NCBI GenBank assembly: GCA_026413225.1
Contig: CM048552.1
Span: forward strand, 140,009,053 to 140,073,052
Direction of reading: 5' to 3'
DNA from: Otis tarda
Taxonomy: Eukaryota > Chordata > Aves > Otidiformes > Otididae
Length of the DNA: 64,000 nt
Positions 1-12,900 of this stretch are shown one piece after another (position 1 is the stretch's first letter; each line of letters begins with the position of its first letter). The position numbers and the translations under genes were made by a program. The notes below the pieces were generated by a model. That model had not been told where the DNA came from and ran no database searches. It worked only from the letters and a program-made list of their open reading frames with translations.

Positions 1-566
1 CTGTATACTATTGGGCTAGGCTTTAAGAAATACATGTACACTATTCAGCAGACTAGGCTATGGACAATGTTGAAAACAGTAATTCATTACAGGCACCATG
101 AGTAAGATGGCAATGATTGTTACATCACATATAAGTGGCATAGTATCATGTATGGTTTTCCATTTCTGTTTCTGTTTCTCAGTAGATTATTCTCAATAGG
201 TACGAGGAAGTTCAAAGTAAATGGCTAATCCTGGAAGGCGAAGAGCATCGTTAAAGAAAAATGAAAGTAGCGATCATCTCTAGAGGAAACATACAACATT
301 ACCCTGGATCATGTCTTCAGCCTATGGTACTCTCAACTTTCTGAGGGAGAATCAATTCACTGTAACCATTGACATATAAACTATTGCTGTAAACCAAGCT
401 AAGGTAAGCCTCATTTCCAACTCTTCCTTGTGTGTTCAGATCTTTGTCTTTTAAAACTTGAATTAATTAAAACTGACAGAATGATCAATGACTAAATAGC
501 TGCAAAATCTCATTATTAAAAATTACTAATTTTGAATTTAATTAGTGTAAAAATGGTTTAAGAAGT
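1..566. other. AT-rich unique DNA, no gene seen
   Basis: No reading frame of note and no repeat that I recognise. The right-hand edge holds the 5-bp sequence GAAGT (562-566), the left copy of the target-site duplication of the following LTR. Confidence 0.6.
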
Positions 567-1293
567 TGTCACGTTCTGATTTTGGATGAGAGGAAGGCCC
601 CCTTGCGTTCTCGCCGACCTCAGACGAATCTGGGAATCTAGGGGCCGCTAGAAAAACCTCTCACACACCAGAGTGTGGTTTTGCTCATATTCTCGGGAAC
701 AGAATTAAGACTCAAAACAGAGTCAAGCGCCAGGTAACTTTATTAACCCGAGAACAAGTTCGCAAATACAAGAGAAAAGAGAGAAAGAAAGGAAAAGGGA
801 AAAGAGTTTCAGTTGCAATAGCTACCACCACGGAGCTGCAGCGTCTCGACAGTCCAGTTCACCCAGTCAGGGAACGTTCCATCCGATGTTGATTCTGATG
901 TTGATTCTGTGGATGTTGGTTCTGTCGATGTGGATTCTGTTGATGTTTGTTCCCCCTTTTATGTTGGTTGTTTTTGTCCTTTTATTCTTTGTTTCGTTGC
1001 ATATTCATTGTATTCCAAGAGCTGGTTTGCCTAGCCGCACACCTCACCTGGCGGTGATATGCATGCCCATTACTGTCTCTGGGCCCCTCTGTTTTTCTGG
1101 CTTCCAGTCTGGGTGCATACTGGAGGGTAGGGCTAAATATCTCAGATTCAGCTCTGGTTTGCAGGATAACAGGAACTGGCTTGCAAGATAACAGGAAGAC
1201 TGTAGTCCTATGGTTTAACTGAAGTTCCATTGTTCAGGTGGTGGTTTGATGTTTCAACAATGTTGAGACAAATATTCGACACAGTCTTTTACA
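567..1293 (-). mobile_element. Solo LTR of an endogenous retrovirus (LTR-A)
   Basis: A 727-bp segment, much GC-richer than its flanks, begins TGTCAC and ends TTTACA, the TG...CA ends expected of an LTR. It is flanked by perfect 5-bp direct repeats GAAGT (562-566 and 1294-1298). On the minus strand an AATAAA polyadenylation signal (complement of 739-744) lies about 170 bp from the 3' end, which fixes the orientation. No internal retroviral sequence adjoins it, so this is a solo LTR left by recombination between the two LTRs of a former provirus. A 5-bp duplication fits ERVL-like and some other classes, but I cannot name the family. Short frames inside it have no coding meaning. A degenerate 12-15-bp tandem repeat lies at about 889-952. 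Confidence 0.8.
889..952. repeat. Degenerate 12-15-bp tandem repeat inside LTR-A
   Basis: Four to five imperfect units related to GATGTTGATTCT follow one another. They lie in the putative U3 region of the solo LTR, where such repeats often act as enhancer modules. That role is inferred from position only. Confidence 0.6.
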
Positions 1294-3512
1294 GAAGTCT
1301 TAGCTGTAATTTTGCTTTTACACTTGCATATTCAGAACTCCAGGGTTCAGGCTCAGACTGTCTTCTTTTGCATGCAGTCTAGTGCTGCTGTAAAACTACA
1401 ATAAATACCAATAGCAACAGACCTCCATCCAACACAGCTGTACTTTCTCCCTGTAAACACCTCATTCAGTCTTTGAACAATGTTCCTTCTCTACATTTTA
1501 TCTGCAACTGTATCTCTTATTCAGGATCTATTATTTATTTCTACACAAACAATAATGAATGTTACAACCATCTTGCTAGGAGGGAATACTGAAAAAAAAG
1601 CTCCAGGTACTCAAATGGAAGATGCCAAAATAGTGGGAGGTCAATTACTTTCTTCATTCATGTATGCAACCTCTACTCCATTCCTTGGAGCCTGTAAAAG
1701 GTGAAGAGCAAGCAAAGAAAAGAATAAAAAACAAAGCCAAACCTGAAAAAGGTTCTAATTGTAATTTAATTTGCAAACTTGAAAAAGATCTTTGTTTGAG
1801 AATGAGCATCAAGAAATAAGAAAGGTCTGTGGAAGTAACTTTTGGGTTAGATCTGATGGGAATAAAAACTGCAAGAGATAAAACTGTACAGCAATAGAAA
1901 AAAAACGTAGTGAGAAAGTGAGAAGTGGCTATATTGCAAACTACAATACTGTACATCTTAATATTACCTGTTGTGTCTACAGGGGGTATTAGCTATCATT
2001 GTTTCCTTATTATAACAGTGCGGACCCGAAAGTAAGGAAGAGGTTTAAAATGGTGGTTTTATATTCCCCCTCATCTTTCTCTAGGTTATGAATTTAGATG
2101 TGAGATTTCTAAACTCTTAAATAATATTCTGCTACACATGCATTACGACTGGATATCTGAACTGTAGGTGTCTCAAATGAGGAGGCAGCATGAGGAAAAT
2201 AAAGTCTTCCATGGAAAGCTGAGGTGTTAAGGAACTCACTGTTTTATCAAGATTTCTGTTACTTTCCCTTATTAACCAAAGGCTAATCTTTTAACATCAC
2301 CACTATATAATGTTGTATTTGATTTACATTTCTCTTTTTTTTAAAACTAACTTTTTATCTCTCTTGTGGTAGCAGTGAACTAGGAAGACACACAGTTGCT
2401 AGATGTCCCCAGGGAAATCCAAGCTTTTAAATGAATTTACCTGAAAACTTCAACATAAGAATCAGATCCACTTATTTAATAAGGAAGATAAATAATAATT
2501 TCAACCATTTAAATAAGGAGACAATTCTGTCATCTTCCCTGCTGGCCAGAAACCTTCCAAAACCTTGTCTAGTTAATTCTCAAACATCTATGTTCATTAC
2601 AAGAAGTGTTGTCTATCTCAAGACCTTTCTGAAGAGGAAGTCACTGCAGAACATATCAATATTCAAATCTGGCTTAAAAATACATATATCTTATAAATGG
2701 CTAATAATAGTTGTAATACTTTTCAATTATTGATAACTATTCTTCATACCTTGAAGGAAACTCAAATAGAGCAAGCTACTAGTTTTATCAGCAGGAGGCA
2801 GTGTAATATGTGCTAGCAATGGATTTTGTGATAGATTAGCAAAACTGAAGGGCTATGAATACATTTCCACATTCACAAAATCTCAGCCAAAGCAGAAACA
2901 TATATGCATTATTTTCTTTATCTCATTTTAAAAATTTTATAATCTACAATAATTCACGTAGACACGAGAGCAACTCGTTCCCCATGGTATACTCTTGTAT
3001 ACTCACATCATTCATCACCTCAGCCTACTCTTTGTCAGAATAACTATGTGACAAATAACTAATTTCTCCTGTCTTTGAAAATGTTTTCAAGATAATAATA
3101 AAAAAATTTCTATTGAATTCCCTGAGGGAACTTCAAGAAGTTAGAGATATGAAATTTTTCTGAATTCTTTTATCTGATATAGTAACCTCTTTTAATGGGA
3201 TTCACTTAAAAAAAGAGAAAAATATGTTTAAAATGTGCAGACCAGCTGTCTGCTCTAGTCAATATAATCAGAGGTGAACACAGAATAATTCATCTCACTC
3301 TATGTAGACATTTAAAGGAGCTGCTATTCTAAATGCTGTAATGTGTTATCAGCACCTACATGGTGTCTGGAGATTTGATAAGAAAAGTGTGCCATCTTGT
3401 ACTGGCAGCCAGTAAAAGCTGAATCTTACTCTATTTAGTTATTTAAATCACCCCATGAGCTCTACTAGGTGTATAACTGGATAACTGATGCAGATCTGCA
3501 ATAACTGACAAT
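1294..3512. other. AT-rich unique DNA, no gene seen
   Basis: More than 2 kb without a recognisable repeat or exon. The open frames here are at most about 100 codons, biased to Asn, Ile, Phe and Lys as expected of AT-rich noise, and none resembles a known protein family. Confidence 0.6.
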
Positions 3513-4748
3513 CATAGAATCACAGTATCACAGAATCATAGAATAGTTCGGGTTGGAAGGAACCTTTAAAGGTCACCTAGTCCAACCCTCCTGCAAGAAG
3601 CAGGGACATCTTCGACTAAATCAGGTTGCTTAGAGCCTCATCCAACCTGGCCTTGAATGTTTCCAGGGATGGGGCATCCACCACCTTTCTGGGCAACCTG
3701 TTCCAGTATTCCACCACCCGCATGGTAAAAAATTTCTTCCTTGTATCAAGTCTAAATCTACCTCCTTCTAGTTTAAATTCATTACTCCTTCTCCTGTTAC
3801 AAGAAGTCCTGCTAAAAAGTCTCTCACCATCTTTCCTATAAGCCCCCTTTAGGTGCTGGAAAACCACTATAAAATCTCCCTGGGGCCTTCTTTTCTCCAG
3901 GCTGGACAGCCCCAACTCTCTCAGACTGTCCTCATAGGAAAAGTGCTTCAGCTCTCTGATTGTCTTCATGGCCCTCCTCTGGACTCAATCCAGCATGGTT
4001 ATGTCCTTCTTATGTTGGGGGCTCCAGAACTGGACACAGTACTCCAGGTGGGGTCTCACAGGAGCAGAGTAGAAGGGAGGAATCACCTCCCTCGGCTTCC
4101 TGGCCATGCTCCTCTTGATGCAGCCCAGGATGTGGTTTCCTTTCTGGGCTGCAAGCACACATTGCCAGCTCATGTTGAGCTTCTCGTCCACCAGCACTCC
4201 CAAGTCCTTCTCCTCAGAGCTGCTTTCAGTCTGTTCCCTGCCCAGCCTGTATTTGTGCCTGGGATTGCCCTGACCCATGTGCAGGACCTTGCACTTGGCC
4301 TGGTTGAACTTCATGAGGTTGGCACGGGCCCACCTCTCCAGCCTGTCAAGGTCCCTCTGGATGGCATCCCTCTCCTCCAGCATGTTGACTGCACCATACA
4401 GTTTGGTGTTGTCAGTGAACTTGCTGAGGGTGCACTCTGTCACACTGTCCATGTCGTTGACAAAGATGTTAAACAGGGCCAGGCCCAATATGAACCCATG
4501 AGGAAACCCATTTATCACCGGTCTCCAATTGGACTTCAGTCGTTGACCACAACTCTTTGAGTGCAGCCATCCAGCCAATTCCTTATCCATCGAGTGGTCT
4601 GTCCATCAAATCCATGTGTCTCCAGTTTTGAAACAAAGATGTTGTGCGGGACATTGTCAAATGCTTTGCACACGTCTGGGCAAATGATGTCAATTTCTTG
4701 TCCCTTATCCACCAACGCTGTATTCTCGCTATAGAAGGCCACCACTTT
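3513..4748 (-). mobile_element. 5'-truncated CR1 LINE
   Basis: The left end carries the characteristic CR1 3' tail on the minus strand (repeated ATTCTATG/GATTCTGT octamers at 3513-3545), followed by the conserved 3' UTR block in which minus-strand 'GGTTGGACTAGGTGACC' leads to the tail. Upstream on the minus strand lies the C-terminal part of ORF2. Full CR1 elements are about 4-5 kb, so this copy keeps only the last ~1.2 kb, as expected when reverse transcription aborts early. The 5' break falls just upstream of reverse-transcriptase motif A, near 4748. It is more diverged than the copies at 16.6 and 47.5 kb and its frame is broken. Confidence 0.93.
3616..4745 (-). pseudogene. CR1 ORF2 remnant (RT C-terminal half and tail domain)
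   Basis: Three overlapping minus-strand frames (4745-4536, 4590-3985, 3969-3616) together cover the CR1 reverse transcriptase from motif A ([12 protein letters not shown]) through motif B (here GFPHGFILG instead of GVPQGSVLG) and motif C (here FTDNTKL instead of FADDTKL, 4408-4419) to the conserved C-terminus ending [13 protein letters not shown]. Frame shifts occur near 4590-4536 and near 3985-3969. The second catalytic Asp position of motif C is Asn, so no active enzyme could come from this copy. It is a dead LINE gene, not a host gene. Confidence 0.9.
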
Positions 4749-5360
4749 AGGTAGGTAAAAGAGTCATTTTTTTCACTTTTTCATATGGTTTTTAATAGAT
4801 GTGCTGTGTTTCTTCAGAAGTGTGGACATCAGCCACCCATTTTTTCTACAAATACGTAATGGGACAAGAGGGAGCAAGAGGAAAGCTGGTGCACTTCTAC
4901 CTGATTATGTCTGTGTTTATGTCTTAAAGCTTAAAGGATATGCAAAAAAGAGTCCTACAACATAAAGCCTGGGCCTAACTTCTTAGGATAGAGGTATCTC
5001 TTAACATCATGCCACTTAGTATACATATTTTTTTTTTTAAAAAAGGGTTTCCTAGAGGTCAAATAGCATGTCAAAGTATCCCCATGGATTCCTAGGATAA
5101 TTTGCTTTTTTATCTACTGAAAGTGCATTGCCCATTCCTTTTTTACTGCTGAAGAATCAGAACAAACAAATGAGAAATCTAAAATGAAGTTTTTCTGAAA
5201 TAAATTGTCTAGCTGATATATGATCTCAGTTTATATTTAAGAATTGTTTTCAGCTGTGATATCCATGCTACCTAAAGTGGTAATTAAAAATAAATTTATG
5301 TTCAATCTCACTAGGTAGAACTTACTAAAGAACAGGAAAATTATGCTTCACTCCTTTCCC
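4749..5360. other. AT-rich unique DNA, no gene seen
   Basis: About 600 bp of AT-rich sequence between a CR1 and an LTR, with a short T/A run near 5028-5043. No coding or RNA feature is visible. Confidence 0.55.
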
Positions 5361-6518
5361 CGTTGTGGTTTAGCCCCACTCAGGACCAAACTACACAGTC
5401 TCTCTCTCACTCCCTCCACCCTCTGAGGGAATAGGGAGAGATTATGTAACAAAAAGGCTCGAGGTTTGAGATAAGGACAGGGAGACATCCTTAAAGTTAC
5501 AATTACAGGTGAAACACATTGAACTTGGGAAAAACTATTTGTTTATTATTAAAACCAAAGCAAGATAATGACAAAGAGAACAAAATAACTTCCTCCCACC
5601 TCTTCCCAGGCTTAACATTATCTCTACCTCCTACCCTCTCTGAGTGGCACAGGGGCGAAGAGGGAATGGGGGTTACAGTCAGTTCATCACACGTTGTTTC
5701 CTCCTTGGGGGAGGAAACCGATCACACCGATCTTTCCTCCTTGGGGGAAGAACTCCTCACATTCCTCCCCTGCTCCATCGTGGGGTCCCCCTCACAGGCT
5801 ACAGTCCTTCATGAACTGCTCTGGTGTGGGTCGTTTCTTTCCATGGGGTGCAGTCCCTCCAGAATGGCTGCCGCAGCGCAGGCCCCTGCACAGGTCACAG
5901 ACTCCCTCAGGCATCCACCTGCCCCAGTGTGGGGTCCTCCGTGGGCTGCAGGTGGATCTCTGCTCCTCTGTAGACCTCCATGAGCTGCAGGAGGACAGCC
6001 TGCTTCACTATGGTCTTCACCATGGGCTGCAGAGGAATCTCTGCCAGGAGCAGTATTACTCCTCCCCTTCCTTCTTCACTGACCTTGGTGTCTGCAGCTG
6101 TTCCTCTTACAAGAAATTCTTCTCAATCAGACTCAGGCAGACACCTCTCAGGTTGTCTTCACATCTCCTCTCCAGTTCTTGCAGCCAGGCTGGGCCAAGT
6201 CAGACCCAGATGGTTGCCCAGCTGGGGGGCCAGAGGGTGAGGGCTGCAAAGGCCACAAGGCTTGCATTTCCCCCTCTCTGTCCCCACTTCAGCTTCCTCT
6301 CATCTTATTCCTTATTTTTTTCTGTTTATCCCCTTCTTAAATATGTTATCGCAGAGGCATTATCAGGGAACATTCTGTCACTGATTGGCTCAGCCCTGTA
6401 CAGCACTGGGTCCACCCTAGGCCCAGCCAAGTCCACTGAACAAAGGGTGAACAACTTCTAGCAGCTTCTTGCAGAAGCTGCCACCATAGCCCTCCCTTCA
6501 CTAAATAAAACCAGGACA
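5361..6518 (-). mobile_element. Solo LTR, family LTR-B (copy 1)
   Basis: This 1.16-kb segment is collinear over its whole length with the LTR at 33131-34275: the same left block (GGTTTAGCCCCACTCAGGAC), a CTCGAGGTTTGAGATAAGGAC block, an AATAAA signal on the minus strand (complement of 5542-5547), and the right block ending CACTAAATAAAACCAGGACA. The minus-strand polyadenylation signal about 180 bp from the far end sets the orientation. Flanking sequence TTCCC/CCCCC is only a partial 5-bp match, so the duplication is decayed or lost. No gag, pol or env sequence adjoins it. The frames of 154 and 255 codons on the opposite strand reflect its high GC content and are not genes. The copy looks older than those at 33-36 kb. 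Confidence 0.85.
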
Positions 6519-9194
6519 CCCCCAAGGATTAAAATTTTGTCAATGTTATAAGTTGTTTATAATATCATTAAAACAGGATCTGAGCTAAATGAGCCTAGGT
6601 AGAATTTTTGAAACATGAAAAAAACCCTCTTCCTAGATTTATATTGAAGAAATGAAATGCTAGGAAATCTTTAAATAAAAGTTACATGGGAAATAAAGCA
6701 AGAAATGTATCAGTTTAATACGCTATATGCATACAACTATGTTTACCTATGTAACTGTCACAGTGAACAATCTGTACATTCAGAAAATTAAAATATGAAG
6801 TCAGAATCTTTGTGCATACCTGCAACAAGTCTAAGCATTCAGTTTTCCTCTGTCACTGAAAACTGTTTTTTATTTCAATTTCTTTTCTAACTTGCTTTAG
6901 AGAATTAAGACATCTTTGATAATTATGAGGATTTTCTTTAGTGATTGCTTATAGAACAAAATTTTAGATTTTTGTGAAATCATTGCCATAAAGACATTTG
7001 TAAGGTCTTTTTTTTTCTGGGGTCATTTGCAAATGGTTCTGGATGACTGATATTGAGTATTTTAGGGATTTAAAAATAAATTGTCATGAAAAACAAGAAT
7101 TTTAGTAGTATCATCACTTAGTACATCAGTATATAGACATCTTATCATTGAACCATATATGAAAAAATGTAAGTGTAAATACTTATAACTAGTGAAAAAT
7201 TGAAAAAAAACCAAGAGATGATTATAGAGTCTAACAAAGGTGTGAAAAAAAATATGTGTAACAGAATGCTTGATTCTGATGAAAAATTTATTGAATATCA
7301 ACCAAAAATATTTTGAACACTTCAGAGTAATGTACCTGAATTTAATATCAATTGATGTTAAATTTACAAAAATGAGACATGTATTGCATGTATCAGAAAA
7401 GTAATTAAAAAAAATAATTATTTAAAAATAAAAAATACTTAAAAAATAAAATATTTAAATGTCAAATAATTATTAACCTTTTTTTAAAAAAAATCTTTAT
7501 TACATGCCCAACTTTTAAGAAAATTTAGAGTCTCAGTATTAAACCAGAAATAAAGATACTATGTGAGTGAAAAGAAATCTTAGCAATATTTCTACTTACA
7601 CTGAAACATAAGAGTGAGGAAAAGAAAGAGGGTTTTTTATAAATCTCTGTCTGAATGATTCAAGATCTCCTATAGAGTGGGAGATTTTTTTTTCTGTTTT
7701 GTTTTGTTGTGGTTTTGTTTGTTGTTTGTTGTTCTTTTCCCCAGAAAATAGACATAAAGACAGGCCATTTATTTTTCTACCTATTTGGTATCTACTATCA
7801 TGTTTCAGGCATTCAAGGTTGGAAATAACTTTGGAGTAGGCCAAATAAATGTTTGTTACAGTGATTTTTCTTGGCAAATGACTTTGAGAAGTATGACTTG
7901 CAATAATAACAGAATAAGTCAAAAGGAAGAGCAAAGCAAGGCAGTTCAGAAGAATATATACTGACTTGGTGAAAAGAGAAAATAAAAAATCCACTATATG
8001 GAACAGTGACATATACCACTATCTGTGATAGTGCTTTTTGTTTCTTTTGAATATAGAATGTCCACTGATGTTTGGACCTCCATGGATAAATAGTTGAAAA
8101 TATTTTATCTAAGGACAAGTTCATAAGCAAATTCTCCAGTGATAATGAAAATTATGTCCTTATTTCCCACAGGCAACGTTGTCTTGCTTTTCAGAGCATC
8201 TGAAAGGAAAAGATGCAGAGAAGAATGAGAACTGTAAGTGTCTGTACCACATAAATGAATAGTGTAAGGAAATCATACACTACTTCTGGAAATTACTCTA
8301 AGGAAAAAAAAGCATACTTATTTCGTAGTTTATAACACAAAATATTTTTCACAACACAATTAAATTGTACGCAATTCCCACATCATAGCAAATTTCTGAA
8401 AAGAACAGATAGTCTTAAAAAAAAAAGACCCCAAAAACCTCGCAAAAAATTCAATGTGTCTTTCTGAGTACCTACAGACACACACACACCCTCATATAAA
8501 AGGCAACAGAAGGAAGTCAGTGTGGAGTATAGCCTCATTCTTTGACATAAAATCTATGTATTATGTCCTCATTTTGTATTTTACAAAGTGTAAACCATTC
8601 CTTAGAAGTCTACCATGCACTCAATTTTCCTTGTAGAAGTTCTGCTGATGAAACTCTCTCACGAATAATGGATCTGCTGAAGAGTCTTTACATTAACATT
8701 GAAAGTAGAGCTACAGTTGGCTGGCATTCACCAGCTCTGTTCCCTTGCAATGGCAAACTGAAATTGCCTGTTACATGAATAATGATGACAAGTGAGCCTG
8801 ACAGCTCAGCCAGTGAACTTCCTCACATATATGAAATGCTTTTTTGTTTCGATAAATCAAAATCTTGGATGTTTATGAAAAATCTGTTGGTTTTTTTTTT
8901 TTCTAACTTAAGTATAAATCAGTGTTAGCTATATTGAAACTATTTGCACCACAACAGAGGCTGGAAGCTTTAAAGTGACCTCTCTAATCCTAGGAAAGCT
9001 GTTGGATATTTGGTGCAGGCCATCTAATAACAAATTATCAATTATCACATTATTTTTATCTAGCATTTCCTGACTTCAAATCAGATCTTACTCAAACATT
9101 TTAATTATTTAAAGTATTCACTGTTGTGATTGAAAAAAAAAAAAAAGCCCCTACCTCTGTTTAAGCCCTTCCCAATTAGAAACATGTGTTCATA
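6519..9194. other. AT-rich unique DNA with low-complexity patches, no gene seen
   Basis: Very AT-rich, particularly 7380-7500 (A/T runs) and a T/G-rich stretch at 7687-7735. A short CA run lies near 8478-8488. Minus-strand frames at 7596-8130 (138 and 105 codons) are hydrophobic, overlap each other in different frames and match nothing I recognise, so I treat them as chance. Confidence 0.55.
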
Positions 9195-9905
9195 CAACAA
9201 GGGAATTCCAGAAGCCTAGTCCAACCTTCTGCATAAAATTTGAAATATTAGAAGACCTTACTCAGAGACCTGTCTGATTAAGCACTGAATTTCTCTAAGG
9301 AGATCGATTTCACAGCCTCTCTGGGCCACCTGTTCCAATTGTTAATCATTCTCACACAATCAATTTTTTCCTCACATCCAGTCAGAATTTCCCTTCATGT
9401 GACCTATGGCTATTGCCCATCATCCTTTTGGCACTTGGGGCACCTGGAGCTCAGCATCTGACTCTATCTTATTTGCAGACTCCTGTTAAATGGTTGTGGA
9501 AAATAATCTCCCTTTAGCCTTCCTTTCTCAAAGCAGAGCAAGCCCAGTTGTCTGTCCCTCTGTCTCATCAGTCACAGCAAGAGCTTCAACTCTGTAAGCT
9601 TCTGGTGGCCCTCCATTGGACTTATTCCACTTTGTCAACAACTCTCTTGTATTAGGAGAGCAATGATGCAGACAATATTTGGTATGTGGCCTCACCAATA
9701 CTGAATAATCACTTCCTTTATTATGCCAACTACACTTTTATTAATTAATGCAGCCCAGTGTGTAGTTTGCCTTGACCACATTAGCACACTGCTGATTCAT
9801 GTTCACCAGGACCTCAGGTCCCTTTCTGAAGTGCAGTTTCACTCTCATACCCCAGCCTGTACTGTTCCAAGAGTTCTATCCCAGATGCAAGACTTCTTAC
9901 CGGGC
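9195..9905 (-). mobile_element. Old, highly diverged CR1 LINE fragment
   Basis: The sequence follows the CR1 minus-strand order: AGCCTAGTCCAACCTTCTGC (3' UTR), then CAGCCTCTCTGGGCCACCTG and TTCCAATTGTTAATCATTCT (coding for the conserved W-N-x-L-P-R-E region), then blocks for the tail domain and for 'NMNQQCA'-like and 'DLGVLV'-like stretches near 9780-9840, and finally a diverged version of the 'cagGTGCAGGACTTTGCAC' block near 9890. No octamer tail survives and there is no long frame. It is clearly older than the other CR1 copies in the window. It may extend to about 10100, but the similarity is too weak to follow. Confidence 0.75.
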
Positions 9906-12900
9906 CTTTTCCAGGGTCTTTTTCACTTCTACAACATGCAATACCTATGTCCATCCTAGAGACTGGTTCCAATCTCTCAAGCCAGCTAACTTTCTTGGAT
10001 TCTGAGTTGAATCACACTCAAATACCGTGAAGATAACCTGTTGTTTTTTTCTGGTGATCCTATGTCAGCAGCATATTCAAAAGGTGACAGACCTTTGCTT
10101 TGCATAGTTGTTTGCCCTACTGCTAATCTGGACTATCTGAGTAAAGCTTATGTACGGATCACTTCAATATCCCTTTGACAAGAAGTAGTCTCTAAGTTTT
10201 CTTAATTTACTACACTGTTTGTTATCTGATTTCATTTTCCAAACTGGGATACTGATGTCTGTAATAAATATGATGATGCAGACCAATACTCATTAGAAAA
10301 AAAAAAAAAACAGGCCTTAGACTGGGAAGAAATTCTCATTTTATTTTCTCTTCTCCATGCATCAAACTGTCAGATCATTTGAAAACTATTCAGAAAAATA
10401 TATTAAAATGAAGTTCGTACAGGAACTTCTCTTTCCTAATTCAGCCTCATCTTTACTCCAGTTATGAATCGTTTCAATGAATTTCATGTTCGTTACCTAT
10501 TTTGCTATCTTAAAGAGACTCTCCCACCTAACTAAACTGCAAATCTATACTTTCAGCTTCCACTTGTTGCCCAGAAATTTTGGGTTCTGGAGTTTTTGCT
10601 TCTATATCTGCTTTCAGTTGCAAATATTGCAAATTTGGAATATTCCCAGTTACTTGATGAGTTTTACAAAGTGTGATGGAAAGGATATTTTCTTTACCAG
10701 ATGCCTGGAGGGTTGTCTTCGCCCAGAAATGCATACTGAGGAGGTTTGAAACTGTCTCATGTGGCTTATAATTTCTTTTATGTGATTTCTCCTACCTACC
10801 TCTGTCTTAGAGGCATGAAGCAGATTAGAATTTCAAAGACTATTAGGAGGACTATTAGAATACAGGGGAAAGGAATTTATATTCTTTCATGCTTTTTCAT
10901 TCTTTTTAATCCTATTTTGTTAATCAGGTAGAACGAAAAAATAATAACAAATAAATTTTGATAGTAGGGGTTATGCTTTTAGAACCTAAAAAAAATGCAT
11001 TTGTATCCACAACTTGAGTGCACTATTGCCATGAGTGTTCTTGAAAGCAGGACTTTCATGGGGCTTTAATGATGGAATGGCTTTATAAGTCAGCCTGACT
11101 ACCACCAAGTTCAATACCTTCTGCTTGATGTTTAGAATTTACGTACACACCATTTTGTTTTAAAAGCACTTTATTTTAAATTTAAATATTTAAATTTACT
11201 TGCATAATCAAAGTATTCATTAACTGTGTCATTTAGTATTCTAACTTTTGAATCTTCTTCAAAATCTCAAGGAGATATAAAGGATATTATTCAGTTGCCA
11301 GAACATATATATCCCTTCAGACAGGTGAGGATATCCAAGTAAAAAATATGCAATCCTCACAAAATACTCACAAGAGACCTCAGAAGAAGCCTGCGTGTTG
11401 TGGAGCAGCAGATGGGATGCACTAAGCAGTGACAGAGAATGCTGGATGTAGGGCCCGTAGCCAGACTACAAGAGACTGGGACTCCCAGTTAAGATACCTT
11501 CAGTGATGCGGGAATTTACAGGTAAACTTTATATCTATTCTTTATTATCAGTTACAGTCTAATAAACACTGCTTCTGGAGTCTCCAGAGCACTCATCTCA
11601 TCTTAAGGCTCTCTTCCTTCTGGATTAGAGAACCTTAAATATCAATGGAATTATAATTGTAAAATTAATTATAAAAGTAAATAACTTTATTTACTAGAAA
11701 GTTGACCCTCTACACATCTACAGTAAAAACACAATTAGAGTCTTGAATACATGATCTACTGTGTGCTTGGCAAGACCAAGAAACACCAAGGGACACAGGA
11801 ACTCTTCAACAGAATGATACAAACTGAGATTCAGCTATCTCTGCTTTCCTTCTCACCTGGAGAGTGAGATGGGAACACTGGATTGAAGTCCACCCTTCCT
11901 GCAGGTGTTGAGGCCTCACAATTGGAATTTATTGCTCCTGGCTACATCCATATCAAATGTTTTGTGTTTACGACATTTGACCCATAGCAGTAATTGCAAA
12001 CACTGAGTTAAGGAATAATTTTTACAACATTCTAAAAGTGCAATCTATTAGCTGGTACATCACATAAAGAAATGCCTAAAATGACCACAGTCAGCCAGTA
12101 GGAAACACCAAAGGGAAGGGGGAGCTCAGATATCTCTTAGATTTTCTTTTCTACTCCACTCCTGAAGTAGGCGTATTTGTGAAGCTGAAAACTACTCAGC
12201 TAGTCAAATAAATAAAGCTTCTATAAATATCTAAAAATTTAGATGGGTTTTTCATTCTTTCTCTTTAAAACACGGCTATAAAAGGAAAAAAATGCTGCTG
12301 TTTAACTTTTATCTAATAATTAAGCTGTTACAACATTTACTTTGGGAATGGAAGATCTATATTTAACAAAGATCTCCTGCGAATTTGTATATACATACTT
12401 TTGAAGTGAGAGACAAAAAAAAAAAGCAGTTGAAACAATAGAAACATTGTTACAGAATTATAGTATTACAGAAATTTATATTCCCGTGAACTCCCACATC
12501 ATGAATAATGAAATAAGATTTATTTTAAGGGATTGCTAACTTGGATTTAAATTACACTTCAGATTTCTGAATATCTCAGTAGGCTTCAACCTTTTGTCTA
12601 GACTAAAAAAAAAATAATCAGAAATTATCTATGCAGAAGTGTTCTTTCTGAAAGACATTTATGGATACATTTTCAGGATTTATTGACGTTAAAGTGTTGT
12701 TTCTTGTTTGATGTCTTCTGCCCATTAATTTATTCAGTCCATCAACATGTATGGAGAATACAAGAAGTCTTATGGCTTTCCCAGTCAAGTATCTATGATT
12801 TCAGCTCCCAGTTTTACAGTTCAACTGTCCATTTTCTGCAAACAGAAATTCTGACATTGAGAAGTGTTACCGTTACTTGTTCCCATATTTGGCAAAGTTT

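Noticed and set aside
3853-4560. 235-codon plus-strand frame, and similar ones at 16622-17608 and 47658-48491
   Set aside because: They are antisense to CR1 ORF2. The same apparent protein appears wherever a minus-strand CR1 lies, because the antisense of this LINE is stop-poor.
5519-6461. Frames of 154 and 255 codons as possible host genes
   Set aside because: They lie wholly within an LTR-B copy, and related frames recur in the other LTR-B copies at 33-38 kb.
7596-8130. Hydrophobic minus-strand frames as membrane proteins
   Set aside because: Two overlapping frames without family resemblance. A/T-rich codons produce Leu, Phe and Ile runs by default.
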